A stretch of 64,000 nt of DNA from Lewinellaceae bacterium (GCA_020636005.1 JACJYR010000006.1:1-64000), one strand, 5' to 3'; positions 8,970-18,322 are shown, counted from the stretch's first letter. Made by a program: numbers and translations. The notes: generated by a model not told the origin, from the letters alone.

Positions 8970-10469
8970 TTACTTATACCGTAAGTGCCGAAGTGTGTAA
9001 AAAAATATAGCCCCGTATCCCAGTGCCAACAGGGAATGCAGCAGGAGGAATGCCAATTGGTCCATTTGCAGGCCTTGCCAAACGGCTAACAGAAAATAAA
9101 CTGCCAACAACCCTTCGAGGATGGTTGTCCAGGAAATCTTACTGGCCAGGTACTGATGGGAACGAAACGAATCCCGGAGCGAAAGGATGTTGAATTTCGG
9201 GGTACGCACAAAGGCACTTTGCCTGCCGAGCCAGCCCTGCACCACCGCCACCGTATTGTGGAGGGAAAGCCCCATGCTCAACGCCAAAAACAGCGGGAAC
9301 AAGAAAACGAACTTTGCCAGGCGCTTTAGATACCCCCCTTTCTGAAAAGGCAGCTCCACATTGGCCACATACTGCACCGAAAGAAAGGCGAAAAACCCGA
9401 TGAGGCACCATTTCATCATATCGCTGCCAAAATGGGAATGCCCCATCAACAGCAGAACCGGCACGCTGAACACGCCCAGGATAAACACAAAAACAAAAAT
9501 GGTGCTGCTGAACAATTGCATCGTGGCATGTATTTTCTGGCCGGGGCGCAGGTGGGAGCGCCAGATGGTCGGCAGCATTTTTTTAGCCGTTTCTGCGCCC
9601 CCTTTCATCCATCGGAACTGCTGCGATTTCAGGCCGTTCATTTCGGCGGGCAATTCGGCAGGCGATCCGACACCTTCCAGGTAAATGATTTCCCAACCGC
9701 GCAACTGCGCCCGGATGCTCAGGTCGAGGTCTTCGGTCAGGGTGTCGGCCTCCCAGCCGCCTGCATCTTCGATGGCCGCCCGGCGCCACACCCCTGCCGT
9801 GCCGTTGAACTGCAACAGGTAGTTGCCGGCCCGGCGGCCTTGTTGTTCCACGCTGAAATGGACGTTGAGCTGCAAGGCCTGCAGGCGGGTGAGGATGGAA
9901 TAGGTCTCGTTGAGGTGTTCCCAGCGGGTCTGGACGACGCCCACTTTTTTGTTGTGAAAATGGGCCAGGGTGTTGATAAGGAAATCCTTTTTGGGCAAAA
10001 AGTCGGCATCGAATATGGCGATGAACTCCCCTTTTGCCTGGTGCATGGCCTCTTTCAGCGCGCCTGCTTTGTAGCCCTGCCGGTTGCTGCGTCGTATCTG
10101 CGCTATGTTGAACCCCTGGGCTTTGTAACGCTCTACCAGGCCTGCCGCAATGCTGTTTGTTTCATCCGTGCTGTCGTCCAGCACATGCACCTCGAAACAC
10201 TCCCGGGGGTAGTCCATTTGCATGATGTTGTCTATGAGGCGATCAATGACGTACATCTCGTTGTACACCGGTAGCTGGATGGTCACGAAGGGGAATTGCG
10301 ACCTTGCGGGTGGCAAGGCAGGTTTGGCTGGCACGACGGGCCGGTTGGCCAGTTTAAAATGATGTTTTTTATACTGAAATAAAAGGTGCAACTGCATCAG
10401 GCAATATACCGTGATCACTACGAGTGCAGCCGTGTAGATAAAAAAGATGAGACAAACCAATATTGACAT
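8970..10469 (-). CDS. Membrane-bound processive-type glycosyltransferase family 2
   Basis: A 499-residue GT2 enzyme. One N-terminal membrane helix (about 3-25) precedes the catalytic domain, which carries the processive signatures: DDSTDET, the DxD in FDADFLPK, TEDLD and QQFRW. Three to four C-terminal helices (about 310-395 and 450-490) complete a cellulose-synthase-like topology. These enzymes transfer sugar from a nucleotide sugar to polysaccharide or lipid; the exact substrate is not evident. No BcsB or PilZ partner is adjacent. Its stop codon lies inside the end of repeat copy R1, so insertion may have set the present C-terminus (LRHLRYK). Confidence 0.88.
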   Translation of the reverse strand: MSILVCLIFFIYTAALVVITVYCLMQLHLLFQYKKHHFKLANRPVVPAKPALPPARSQFPFVTIQLPVYNEMYVIDRLIDNIMQMDYPRECFEVHVLDDSTDETNSIAAGLVERYKAQGFNIAQIRRSNRQGYKAGALKEAMHQAKGEFIAIFDADFLPKKDFLINTLAHFHNKKVGVVQTRWEHLNETYSILTRLQALQLNVHFSVEQQGRRAGNYLLQFNGTAGVWRRAAIEDAGGWEADTLTEDLDLSIRAQLRGWEIIYLEGVGSPAELPAEMNGLKSQQFRWMKGGAETAKKMLPTIWRSHLRPGQKIHATMQLFSSTIFVFVFILGVFSVPVLLLMGHSHFGSDMMKWCLIGFFAFLSVQYVANVELPFQKGGYLKRLAKFVFLFPLFLALSMGLSLHNTVAVVQGWLGRQSAFVRTPKFNILSLRDSFRSHQYLASKISWTTILEGLLAVYFLLAVWQGLQMDQLAFLLLHSLLALGYGAIFFYTLRHLRYK

Positions 10470-10626
10470 AGTAAATTCAGGTAATCAGGCGGCAAAAATA
10501 GACTGGAAAGATCGATTCGTTTGGTGAAGCCGGGACATTTTGCAGGTTACGCCTTTGATTAACTTGAAAATAAAAATTGAGAACTTGAGAAGTTGATGCT
10601 CAATGTTGCAATCGCTCACCTCCTCT

Positions 10627-10740
10627 TTAGGATCGAAGAAAAAATAATCCCGATGTGAAATCGGGAATATTTTTAAAAAACCCTTGCAGTACTGGGGTTT
10701 CAAAATCAAAATGGTGAAGTTATTTTTTCATCGTTATTTA
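10627..10740 (+). repeat. Dispersed hairpin repeat, copy R2
   Basis: A near-complete copy. The left end is TTAGGATCGAAG, then stem AATAATCCCGAT / AATCGGGAATATT, then AACCC..GGGTT around TGCAGTACTG, then the right end TTTTTTCATCGTTATTTA. It fills much of the ~370-bp gap between the GT2 and PfkB genes. Nothing else recognisable is in that gap. Confidence 0.88.
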
Positions 10741-10843
10741 AGGTGAAACAGGTTTGATTGCCTTGTTTCCACTTCGGGCGGCCGGGAAAAATTTACCGGA
10801 CCAGTCCCTGCAAACAGAATGGGAGTACCTGGTCAAGCATTTC

Positions 10844-11722
10844 TTAGATCTTTGACAGGTATTCAAGGTACCTTTTTTCAACTGCCTTTGCTGTTGGCAA
10901 GGCTTGTACCCCCTTCCCCTCTACCCGCAGGGAGGCCGTCGCATGTGCATAGGCCATTGCATCCCCCAGGAGCCTGGTTTCCGAAAATTTCAGGGTGAAA
11001 GCTGCTGCAAACACATCGCCTGCACCGGTAGGATCTACCTCCCGGGTCGGAAACGACGGAAAATGGGAGGTCATTCCTTTTTGAAAAACAGTAGCCCCAC
11101 CCGCCCCCTGGGTCACGATGAGCAGATTGGCCGCCCTTCCTATGCTTACAATCAAATCCCAGTCTTGATCTACATCGTTTTCGCTCATACAAACAATATC
11201 AGCCGTGGTTATGAACTCCCAGTTGTTCAGTAGCTTGCGGAAAACTTTTCCGTTGCCGTCCCAGCGACGCATCCATCCCTGCGGGCAAACACAAGTGATA
11301 GTTTTACCCGAAAGAAATTGAATAAAATCAAAGGATACCTCATCTGCGATAGGGCATAATAGGGCTGCTTTTGATTGCCAGTATTTAAAAGATGTGGGCT
11401 CGCATACCAGGTCGGCTGCCCTGGCATGGAGGTATTGAGAACGGGCGCCGTCCTGATAGATATTTTCAAAGACTGTTGTCCGGGCCGCCGGGACCACTTT
11501 CATTTCCATGTCCTGAAACAAGCCGGCAAACTGAAAATCGGGGCCAAAGCTCGTAATTGCCGCCACATGGTAGCCTAGCCGCTGAGCCTGCAATCCGCAA
11601 TAAGCGACCGCACCGCCCAGGGTGTAGGTACCATCGGGCAACTTGTCGTGACAAACATGGCCAACCACTAAAAGATCCGGAACGGTATCAGTGTGCAAGG
11701 GAGATGGGAAGGGTTTAAACAA
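10844..11722 (-). CDS. PfkB-family carbohydrate/nucleoside kinase
   Basis: A 292-residue ribokinase-fold protein. It has the N-terminal glycine-rich region (DLLVVGHVCHD, GGAVAYCGLQAQRLG) and the C-terminal PfkB signature DPTGAGDVFAAAF, whose Asp is the catalytic base. Family members phosphorylate sugars or nucleosides from ATP; the substrate cannot be assigned. The start is uncertain: an in-frame TAG lies three codons before the TTG at 11722, and no early ATG exists in this frame, so a TTG start is likely. Minus strand, between a repeat-bearing gap and ilvE. Confidence 0.85.
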   Translation of the reverse strand: MFKPFPSPLHTDTVPDLLVVGHVCHDKLPDGTYTLGGAVAYCGLQAQRLGYHVAAITSFGPDFQFAGLFQDMEMKVVPAARTTVFENIYQDGARSQYLHARAADLVCEPTSFKYWQSKAALLCPIADEVSFDFIQFLSGKTITCVCPQGWMRRWDGNGKVFRKLLNNWEFITTADIVCMSENDVDQDWDLIVSIGRAANLLIVTQGAGGATVFQKGMTSHFPSFPTREVDPTGAGDVFAAAFTLKFSETRLLGDAMAYAHATASLRVEGKGVQALPTAKAVEKRYLEYLSKI

Positions 11723-11892
11723 AAGAGGCTATATCGCAAGTACCAATTTACGAGTAACGAATTACGATTGTAATGACACCTAAAATATAAACTGCCAGTA
11801 TTTTGAATACTCTTAAAATCGCAAATCGTCGGTCTTAAATCGTAAATAAGGTCTGTTGATACAGCCTCTTCTGAATATAGGAATGTTACAAA

Positions 11893-12981
11893 TTATACGG
11901 TTGCCATATCGGCCACCTCTGCGCCGACAGGGACAACCCATCCCCTTGAATCGGCGATACGGCCTGATCGCAGCCCGTTGATAGTATTTTTCACCAGTTC
12001 GCCCACTTTGCGCTCGCTGATGGGCGGAAGTTCCATCACCAGGTCTTTGTACCCAATGTCGGAAACATGGGACACTACGGCAGCGGTACCTGCCCCAAAG
12101 GCCTCCTGGAGTGTGCCTTTGTGGTAAGCATCCACGACTTCGTCAATAGTGATTTTATATTCGTCCACCTCAAACCCATTATCCTTGAGGATTTCGATGG
12201 CGCAGCGACGGGTCACCCCATCAAGGATGGTACCGTAAAGGGGTGGCGTGATGACTTTGCCGTCTATGACAAAAAAGACGTTCATGGTGCCGCATTCCTG
12301 GATGTATTTGAACTCTTTGGCATCGAGCCAAAGCACCTGGTCGAAACCTTTGTCCTGGGCCATCTTGGCGGGCAACAAGGCGCCGCCATAGTTGCCGGCA
12401 GCTTTTGCCTCGCCGGTACCACCCATCACGGCCCGCACGTATTTGGTTTCTGCCAATAGGCGCACAGGCTTGGGGTAATAGGGGCCAACCGGGCCGGTAA
12501 TGATGAAAAATTTATAGGTCTGCGAGGGTTTTACGCCAATGAATTCATCGGTGGCAATCATCGTTGGCCGGATGTAAAGGGCGCTCCCTTCCTGCGGGGG
12601 TATCCAGGCCTGGTCGAGCTCGACGAGCTTTTGCAGGGCCTTCAAGAAAATCTCCTCAGGCAGGGCGGGCATGCACATGCGGTGGGCGGAAAAGTTCAAC
12701 CGCTTTGCATGAAGTTCCGGCCGGAAAAGCGCAGGGGTGCCGTCCAGCATTTTCGTGGCCTTCATGCCCTCGAATATGGCCTGGCCGTAGTGCAGCGCCA
12801 TCGTCGCAGGGTGCAATTGGAGGTTGTGGAAAGGCTCTATCCTTGGGTTTTGCCACTTGTCGTCAACATAGTCAACTACAAACATGTGGTCAGAAAAAGT
12901 ACGGCCAAAGGGGAGGTTGTCGAAATCGACGCCATCGAGGTGGGAAGATTTTGATGTGGTGATTTTTATATCCATATTCAT
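11893..12981 (-). CDS. ilvE: Branched-chain amino-acid aminotransferase
   Basis: A 362-residue class IV PLP aminotransferase that interconverts Leu, Ile and Val with their 2-oxo acids. Visible family features: FGRTFSDHMFVVDY at the N-terminus, HYGQAIFEGMKA, the PLP-lysine context GEAKAAGNYGGALLPA, ECGTMNVFFV and a C-terminal EAFGAGTAAVVSHV. Length fits the BCAT long form (eukaryote-like type II) common in Bacteroidota. The ATG at 12981 is used, with a second two codons on. A promoter-like TAACTTTG lies ~20 bp upstream of the start. Confidence 0.95.
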   Translation of the reverse strand: MNMDIKITTSKSSHLDGVDFDNLPFGRTFSDHMFVVDYVDDKWQNPRIEPFHNLQLHPATMALHYGQAIFEGMKATKMLDGTPALFRPELHAKRLNFSAHRMCMPALPEEIFLKALQKLVELDQAWIPPQEGSALYIRPTMIATDEFIGVKPSQTYKFFIITGPVGPYYPKPVRLLAETKYVRAVMGGTGEAKAAGNYGGALLPAKMAQDKGFDQVLWLDAKEFKYIQECGTMNVFFVIDGKVITPPLYGTILDGVTRRCAIEILKDNGFEVDEYKITIDEVVDAYHKGTLQEAFGAGTAAVVSHVSDIGYKDLVMELPPISERKVGELVKNTINGLRSGRIADSRGWVVPVGAEVADMATV

Positions 12982-12998
12982 TTTCGATTAATTTTGCA

Positions 12999-13006
12999 CA
13001 AAGTTA
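12999..13006 (-). promoter_or_regulatory. Bacteroidota-type -7 element for ilvE
   Basis: On the minus strand this reads TAACTTTG, an exact match to the Bacteroidota TAnnTTTG -7 consensus, close upstream of the ilvE start. No good TTTG -33 box is visible at the usual ~19-21 bp distance, so the assignment is tentative. Confidence 0.4.
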
Positions 13007-13106
13007 TTGAAACTAAGTCGTTTTTTTGATAAAAATTCTTATTCCTTGGTATTATTCTGGGGCAATCAAAATTATATTTTCTTTCCCTTGAAATGAAATT
13101 CTATTT

Positions 13107-13559
13107 ATGCCCGACCTGACGGAAAATTTAGACAGCGGATTCCTGGATTACGAAATATTTCCCCTGGTGGAAGACCCCTCTAATTTTTGCAGGGGGGAAA
13201 ATGCCCGCCACTTATTGCTGGCCACAACGGGCGGCAGCGATCCGGCGCTCCAGGATTTTCTGGAAAAAATAATGGTTGCGGTCAAATACGACGTTGCCAG
13301 GGATGCAATCTTGTTTTCGCTAACGTCTCCCGCCCCATTTAGTTTTATAAAAATGGCGCGGCGGTACCATTTTAAGCAAGCAGTTTTTTTTGGTATAAAC
13401 CCCTCGGAGGCGGGCCTGAAAATGGTAGCCCAGCCCTACCAGCCGCTTGAAGTTGCAGGCATTACTTACCTTTTTTGCCACGATTTGAAAAAAATCCATG
13501 ACGAACCGGCGCTGAAAAGGCACCTTTGGGAAGCTCTCAAAGCTATGTTTTTAAACTGA
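13107..13559 (+). CDS. Conserved small hypothetical protein upstream of rdgB
   Basis: A 150-residue soluble protein with no signal peptide or membrane segment. I do not recognise its family. It has a central strand-rich region (ARHLLLATTGG, DVARDAILFSLT, KQAVFFGINPSEAGL) and a C-terminal GITYLFCHDLKKIH, suggesting a compact alpha/beta fold. It is 31 bp before rdgB on the same strand, so likely cotranscribed. A distant relation to small DNA polymerase accessory (psi-like) subunits is possible but is only an impression. Confidence 0.6.
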   Translation: MPDLTENLDSGFLDYEIFPLVEDPSNFCRGENARHLLLATTGGSDPALQDFLEKIMVAVKYDVARDAILFSLTSPAPFSFIKMARRYHFKQAVFFGINPSEAGLKMVAQPYQPLEVAGITYLFCHDLKKIHDEPALKRHLWEALKAMFLN

Positions 13560-13590
13560 AACCATCCGATTTTTTACTCAATTTTTCACA

Positions 13591-14175
13591 ATGAAAAACC
13601 TTGTCTTTGCTACCGGCAACCCCAATAAAACCCGTGAGGTGGGCGAACTGCTGGGCAACCAATTCGACATCAGGAGCCTGAAAGATATTGGATGCACGGA
13701 AGAATTGCCGGAAACCAACCCCACCGTCGAAGCCAACGCCATCCAAAAAGCGCAATACGTCTATGATCATTTTAACCTGGATTGTTTCGCCGAAGACACA
13801 GGCCTCGAAATTGACGCCCTGAACGGCGAGCCGGGGGTATATTCTGCCCGCTATGCCGGCCAGGAAAGGAACGACCTGGCCAACCAGCAAAAAGTGCTTG
13901 AAAAACTGGCGGGCAAGGAGAACCGCAGTGCCAGGTTCCGAACCGTGATCGCCCTGATCATAGGAGGTAAAACCTACACTTTTGAAGGTATTGCAGAAGG
14001 TTTCATCTGCCACGAGCCAGCCGGCAGCGGAGGGTTTGGGTACGATCCGATCTTCCAACCTGCCGGCCAGCTAAAAACATTTGCAGAAATGGATCCTTCA
14101 GAAAAAAATAAAATCAGCCACCGGGGAAAGGCCATTGGAAAATTGGTCACTTTTTTGAAAAGTTTAAATAATTGA
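13591..14175 (+). CDS. rdgB: XTP/dITP diphosphatase (RdgB/HAM1 family)
   Basis: A 194-residue house-cleaning NTPase that removes dITP, dITP-like and xanthosine triphosphates from the nucleotide pool. All family signatures are present: FATGNPNKTREV at the N-terminus, AEDTGLEIDALNGEPGVYSA with the catalytic acidic residues, SGGFGYDPIF and EKNKISHRGKA near the C-terminus. Length is typical. The ATG at 13591 aligns with the family start. A short AACCA..TGGTT hairpin plus T-run follows the stop and may be a weak terminator. Confidence 0.97.
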   Translation: MKNLVFATGNPNKTREVGELLGNQFDIRSLKDIGCTEELPETNPTVEANAIQKAQYVYDHFNLDCFAEDTGLEIDALNGEPGVYSARYAGQERNDLANQQKVLEKLAGKENRSARFRTVIALIIGGKTYTFEGIAEGFICHEPAGSGGFGYDPIFQPAGQLKTFAEMDPSEKNKISHRGKAIGKLVTFLKSLNN

Positions 14176-14349
14176 AAACCAGTTATAAATTGGTTATTTT
14201 TGCCAGGCAAGAACTACTCGAAGTAGCCACGAATTGACACCAATTGTTTCGAATCTAAACCTGAACAGCACCATTTTTCAAAATAGCGTTTGATTAAATT
14301 AGTGGAAATTCTTGGCTGCCATTCTTCACCGGACATACATTAATTCTAA

Positions 14350-15672
14350 ATGAATTCGGAAAATTTTCACGAGTACCTTAAGAACCCTTCCATGCTGCAC
14401 CAGGTCAGCTATCAGGAACTCAAGAGCCTGATGATGCAGTACCCCTTTTCCCCCAACCTACGCTACCTGCTCCTGCTCAAAAGCCTGATGGACCACCATA
14501 AAGAATATGAGCGCAACCTGTCTGCCGCATCCGTTTACAGCATCGATCGAAAAAAATTGTGGCATTTGATGAAACAATATGCCAGCCTGCAGGCATCGCA
14601 CGAAAACTATGCACTGACCGAAGACTACCTGGAATTGAAAGATCTTTCCGTAATAGAGGACATCTTGCAGGACTCGCAGTCAGACAGCGAAGAAACACCT
14701 TTGGTACACCAAATAAAGCCAGATCTGGCTGACCCCGCTCCCCATGATTTTGAAGATATGAGCGACCAGGAGTTGCAAGCTTTTTTCCAGGAAGAGGAAG
14801 GACTTGATTTTTTGGAAGAAATGTTCGACGAGCCGGACACAGCAGAAAGTGGACATCCTGCACCGAACCCTGAACAGGACCCGCAAAGCGGGGAGCATTC
14901 AGAAAACACAGACCAGCCTTTGCCGGACGAAGTAGAAGCACTGGGAAGTACGCCGGAACCGGACGAAGCGACCAATGATCTGCCGGGAGAGATGCCGGGT
15001 TTGGACGAAAATTTTGATTACCCTGCCAGGGATTTGAATGAAAGTACCCATTCGCCCGACGACGAGGAGTTTGATCAAATCAATGACCTAAGCGAACCTG
15101 CATTTGACATCCCCGAAACCCCGGCAACAGCCCAACCGGAAAATCACCAGGATACGCAGGACGATGAAGCGGGCGAAAACGAGGAAACCATCTTTGACGA
15201 AACCTTGGCAAACAGCAGCCCCCCAATTGATGGCCGCCCCACGGAGGACGAATCTCCCCTACCCGCTAGCCAGAAACCTATCCCTTTCGAAATAACCAAT
15301 AACAATCAGGATCAAGAGGCAATTACGAACCCGGAAGCATCGGCCAAACGACCGCTGCCCATCCCAAAAGATTCGTTCAACAGTTGGTTGCAAAAACTGA
15401 GGCCACCAAAAGTCAGCATCCATAAAATCAAACTGGAACCAAGGGCGGGGCAGGACGAGGCAGAAAAAGAGGAGAATGACACAGGTGATGTGAAGCAGAT
15501 TGCCCAGAAAAGCCTTTCAGAAGACCAGAATATTGCAACGGAAACCCTTGCCACCGTGCTGGCCATGCAGGGGCACAATGAAAAAGCAATCGCTATGTAC
15601 GAGCGCCTTAGTTTGCAATATCCCGAAAAAAGCAGTTTCTTTGCCGCCAAAATCAAAGAATTGAAAAAATAA
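14350..15672 (+). CDS. Acidic linker protein with C-terminal TPR, Bacteroidota-specific
   Basis: A 440-residue cytoplasmic protein. The N-terminal ~90 residues (YQELKSLMMQYPFSPNLRYLLLLKSLM) form a helical domain I associate with hypothetical proteins of Bacteroidota. Residues ~110-345 are low-complexity, rich in Glu, Asp, Pro and Ser and presumably disordered. The C-terminus (ATETLATVLAMQGHNEKAIAMYERLS) is one TPR-like hairpin. It lies ~70 bp before secG on the same strand. Length in the acidic linker is probably variable between strains. Function is unknown; a scaffold or partner-binding role is inferred only from the architecture. Confidence 0.7.
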   Translation: MNSENFHEYLKNPSMLHQVSYQELKSLMMQYPFSPNLRYLLLLKSLMDHHKEYERNLSAASVYSIDRKKLWHLMKQYASLQASHENYALTEDYLELKDLSVIEDILQDSQSDSEETPLVHQIKPDLADPAPHDFEDMSDQELQAFFQEEEGLDFLEEMFDEPDTAESGHPAPNPEQDPQSGEHSENTDQPLPDEVEALGSTPEPDEATNDLPGEMPGLDENFDYPARDLNESTHSPDDEEFDQINDLSEPAFDIPETPATAQPENHQDTQDDEAGENEETIFDETLANSSPPIDGRPTEDESPLPASQKPIPFEITNNNQDQEAITNPEASAKRPLPIPKDSFNSWLQKLRPPKVSIHKIKLEPRAGQDEAEKEENDTGDVKQIAQKSLSEDQNIATETLATVLAMQGHNEKAIAMYERLSLQYPEKSSFFAAKIKELKK

Positions 15673-15740
15673 CACATGTGAAATGAAGGCAGGAATGTAA
15701 AATTGCCCCCATTTTTCATGCACAATTATCCTTTAACGCA

Positions 15741-16001
15741 ATGATTCTAATAACTATCCTTATTGCGGCCATCGCATTTTTCCTGATAGCTGCCGTGCTT
15801 ATCCAAAACCCAAAGGGTGGCGGTGTTGACTCAACTTTTGGTGGTGCACAGGCCAACCAAATGTTCGGGGCTGCCCGTTCAGCCGATCTCATCGAAAAGA
15901 TAACCTGGGGGCTTGCCATTGCCCTGTTCCTGCTCTGTATCCTGGCCACGTTTATTGTGGGCAGTGGTGGAGAAGTAGGCCCGACCCTGCAATCACAATA
16001 A
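15741..16001 (+). CDS. secG: Preprotein translocase subunit SecG
   Basis: An 86-residue membrane protein with the SecG plan: an N-terminal helix (ILITILIAAIAFFLIAAVLI), the conserved cytoplasmic loop QNPKGGGVDSTFGGAQANQM, then a second helix (WGLAIALFLLCILATFIVG). SecG assists SecYEG in pushing unfolded proteins across the inner membrane. A strong hairpin terminator follows within 20 bp. Confidence 0.95.
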   Translation: MILITILIAAIAFFLIAAVLIQNPKGGGVDSTFGGAQANQMFGAARSADLIEKITWGLAIALFLLCILATFIVGSGGEVGPTLQSQ

Positions 16002-16018
16002 TGCATGCCGCCATGTAA

Positions 16019-16060
16019 AATAGCTCTGGGAAATAGCCATTTTCCGGAGCTATTTTTTTG
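16019..16060 (+). terminator. Rho-independent terminator after secG
   Basis: The stem AATAGCTC-t-GGGAAA pairs with TTTTCC-g-GAGCTATT and is followed by a run of T on the plus strand, 18 bp after the secG stop codon. Confidence 0.85.
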
Positions 16061-16096
16061 TTCCATCAACAAGCATAGTCAATCCACGCATACAGG

Positions 16097-16768
16097 ATGA
16101 AAATAGCAGCCATCGTGCCCATGCGCCACAGCAGCGAGCGGGTACCAGGTAAAAACTACCGGGATTTTGCAGGAAAACCCCTTTACCACCACGTGGTGGA
16201 GAGCCTGTTGGCCTGCAAGGCCATCACAGAAGTAGTCATTGATACCGATAGCCCGGTTATTTTGAAAGATGCTGCCGGGCATTTCCCAACTGTGACGTTG
16301 CTCGAAAGGCCGGCGCATTTGCAAGCCGGCGACATCCCCATGAACGATGTGCTGCTGAACACGATCAATCAGTTGGATGCAGATTTTTTCCTGCAAACAC
16401 ACAGTACCAACCCGCTGCTATCGGCAGATTCCGTTGAAAAAGGTGTTTCTTTTTTCCTGAAAAACTACCCCATCTATGATTCGCTGTTCACCGTGACCCG
16501 CCTGCAGACCCGGTTATGGGATGAATTGGCCAGGGCCGTGAACCACAACCCCAATATCCTGCTCAGAACGCAGGACCTGCCACCTATCTACGAGGAGAAT
16601 TCCTGTATGTACATTTTCTCCAAGGCCATTCTGGAACGCAAGCACAACCGCATCGGCGACAGGCCCTACCTGCTTGAAATACCCAAAGAAGAAGCACAGG
16701 ATATTGACGTGGAGATAGAATTCCAAATTGCAGAATTCCTATTCAAGGCGAGACTGCATGGGAAATGA
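16097..16768 (+). CDS. Acylneuraminate cytidylyltransferase-family protein
   Basis: A 223-residue nucleotidyltransferase of the CMP-NeuAc synthetase/KdsB group. It has the N-terminal CTP-binding signature (AAIVPMRHSSERVPGKNYRDF), the IDTDSP metal-binding region and the internal THSTNPLLSADSV. Relatives activate sialic-acid-like or Kdo sugars with CTP for surface glycans. No nonulosonate biosynthesis genes are adjacent, so the sugar is unknown. It starts just after the secG terminator, probably from its own promoter, and is convergent with the TPR gene. Confidence 0.85.
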   Translation: MKIAAIVPMRHSSERVPGKNYRDFAGKPLYHHVVESLLACKAITEVVIDTDSPVILKDAAGHFPTVTLLERPAHLQAGDIPMNDVLLNTINQLDADFFLQTHSTNPLLSADSVEKGVSFFLKNYPIYDSLFTVTRLQTRLWDELARAVNHNPNILLRTQDLPPIYEENSCMYIFSKAILERKHNRIGDRPYLLEIPKEEAQDIDVEIEFQIAEFLFKARLHGK

Positions 16769-16835
16769 GCACTTTTGGTGAGGAAAGTCAACGTTTTGCC
16801 ACCTTCCGGAAAGATTTTGATCGTAAAACCCCAGA

Positions 16836-17810
16836 TCAAACGGCTACTTCCTTTAACCTTTCCCACATCCAATTAATAATAGAGCGGTTTTCGTATAAAG
16901 CTGGGGCAATACATTTCACGCATTCCACAGCTTCCTGCCGGCTGCCCTCCCGAAAAGGCTGTTGTTGCGGGGCTACGTTGGGAAAGTCCCTTTGCTCCCG
17001 TTTCCTTTCTTTTGCTTTAAATTCCGGCATTTCTTCCAAGCCCAACAAGTAAACGGCCACCCATAAATTCCGCTTAAAGGCCCGCAAAAGCAACCTGTCG
17101 CTCCGCTTGGCGGCACCCTCCAATCGATAGCGCAGAAAGGCCCTGCAGTAGTACCAGGTAGCCGACCCGTCGTAAGAAAAATCTTTGTGCAAGGCCTCCG
17201 CCTCGGCTATCCTGTTTTCGCAAAGCAAGCAGATCAATAAATACGGCCTCAACTGAAGATCGTCCATCGGGTTTATTTCAAGCAGTTCCTGAAAATGGTG
17301 GGCGGCCGTTTCGTAGAACCCGGTGCGGTACAACGTCTCTGCCAGGTTCACTTTGGCCTTTACCCAGGTGTGCAGTTCCACCTGCTTCCAGGGATTTAGC
17401 TTAAAATCTGACAGCAACCGGAAGAGTTGATCCTTGCCGAGGGACTTTTCGCAGGCCTCCATACTTCTTTGGTACCACATCATGGCAGCCTCGGCCGTGT
17501 CGCTAAGCGAGGCAAGCTCCATACATGCTTCGGCACAATGTGGATCGAGCAGCAGGGCAGTCTCCAAGTGTTTTTTTGCTTTTGGTACAGATGGCATGCG
17601 GCGAGCCTCCAGCACATATTCCCGGGCCAGCAGTTGGGGCATCAGGTTGGGATCCAGGTCTTTGAGGGCATCAAAATGCTTCAAACTGTTTTCTTCTTTG
17701 AAAAACCTGAAAAAGTCGTGGATGGAGCCGCACTCCATTTGTAGATGGAACAAAAGGTGCCGAAACTGCTCCAGGCTTCGCTGCCGTTCAGCGAGGGGGG
17801 TAGATTCCAT
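16836..17810 (-). CDS. TPR-repeat hypothetical protein
   Basis: A 324-residue soluble, mostly helical protein with no signal peptide. Residues ~55-200 contain degenerate TPR-like helical pairs (AKKHLETALLLDPHCAEACMELA; LAETLYRTGFYETAAHHFQELLEINP). The rest is helical and rich in Arg, Glu and Leu. TPR arrays bind peptides or partner proteins. I do not recognise a specific family. An unpartnered gene, convergent with the cytidylyltransferase. The ~570 bp upstream hold a double-hairpin repeat and the promoter of the antirepressor gene. Confidence 0.7.
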   Translation of the reverse strand: MESTPLAERQRSLEQFRHLLFHLQMECGSIHDFFRFFKEENSLKHFDALKDLDPNLMPQLLAREYVLEARRMPSVPKAKKHLETALLLDPHCAEACMELASLSDTAEAAMMWYQRSMEACEKSLGKDQLFRLLSDFKLNPWKQVELHTWVKAKVNLAETLYRTGFYETAAHHFQELLEINPMDDLQLRPYLLICLLCENRIAEAEALHKDFSYDGSATWYYCRAFLRYRLEGAAKRSDRLLLRAFKRNLWVAVYLLGLEEMPEFKAKERKREQRDFPNVAPQQQPFREGSRQEAVECVKCIAPALYENRSIINWMWERLKEVAV

Positions 17811-18082
17811 GAAAAGTGTTTGGGTTTAGTTCTCTTAAGGCTGGTGATGTCCTAATTTTCGTCGTGTTCTATTCGCACATTTAGTGCCAAACATTAAATA
17901 AATTTTAATAAATAAATGCCTTTTTGCTAAACAATTAGCACACAAACACTATTATTGCAGTGTAAAGCGGTCTCGTGAGTAAATTTCAGCCTTGTCCTCA
18001 CCACTCAGTAGAGGCCCTGTTTATACCCGCCCTATCAACAGTCTATGATTTGAGTGCCTCACAAAAATATAGGTCGTACCGC

Positions 18083-18121
18083 CGGCTTTAGCCGTCATCT
18101 CCATCTCGGCGGCTAAAGCCG
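18083..18121. repeat. Pair of inverted REP-like hairpins
   Basis: CGGCTTTAGCCG at 18083-18094 and CGGCTAAAGCCG at 18110-18121 are each nearly self-complementary and are inverted copies of one another, separated by ~15 bp. This layout resembles paired extragenic palindromes. It lies in an otherwise gene-free, AT-rich 570-bp interval. Confidence 0.65.
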
Positions 18122-18322
18122 AAGTTAAGACCCAAAAAATTGTCAAGTACTCCTATGTTCTTCTATCCTTAACGGGAGGCTAAATCTTATAAGCAAATAG
18201 TGGATTTTTTAAAATCCAACGAAATGTTGGATAGTTTTCGAGCGATTCGTCAACTATTTGATGTCAAAAATAAACAATTAAGATAAAAATTACCTTATTG
18301 GTTAAAATTAATTGTTTTAAAA

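Larger units (their letters stand above)
8353..8976 (+). repeat. Dispersed hairpin repeat, copy R1 (interrupted)
   Basis: Bases 8353-8382 match one end of the ~110-bp dispersed repeat (TTAGGATCGAAGG) and 8893-8976 match the rest (AAATCGGGAT, the AACCCC..GGGG hairpin, TTTTTTCATCGTTAC). The two parts join at the loop of the first hairpin of the other copies, so a single copy was split by the element at 8383-8892. The right end overlaps the stop codon of the neighbouring GT2 gene: its TAA lies in the repeat's own TAAGTAACGATG end. Confidence 0.85.
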
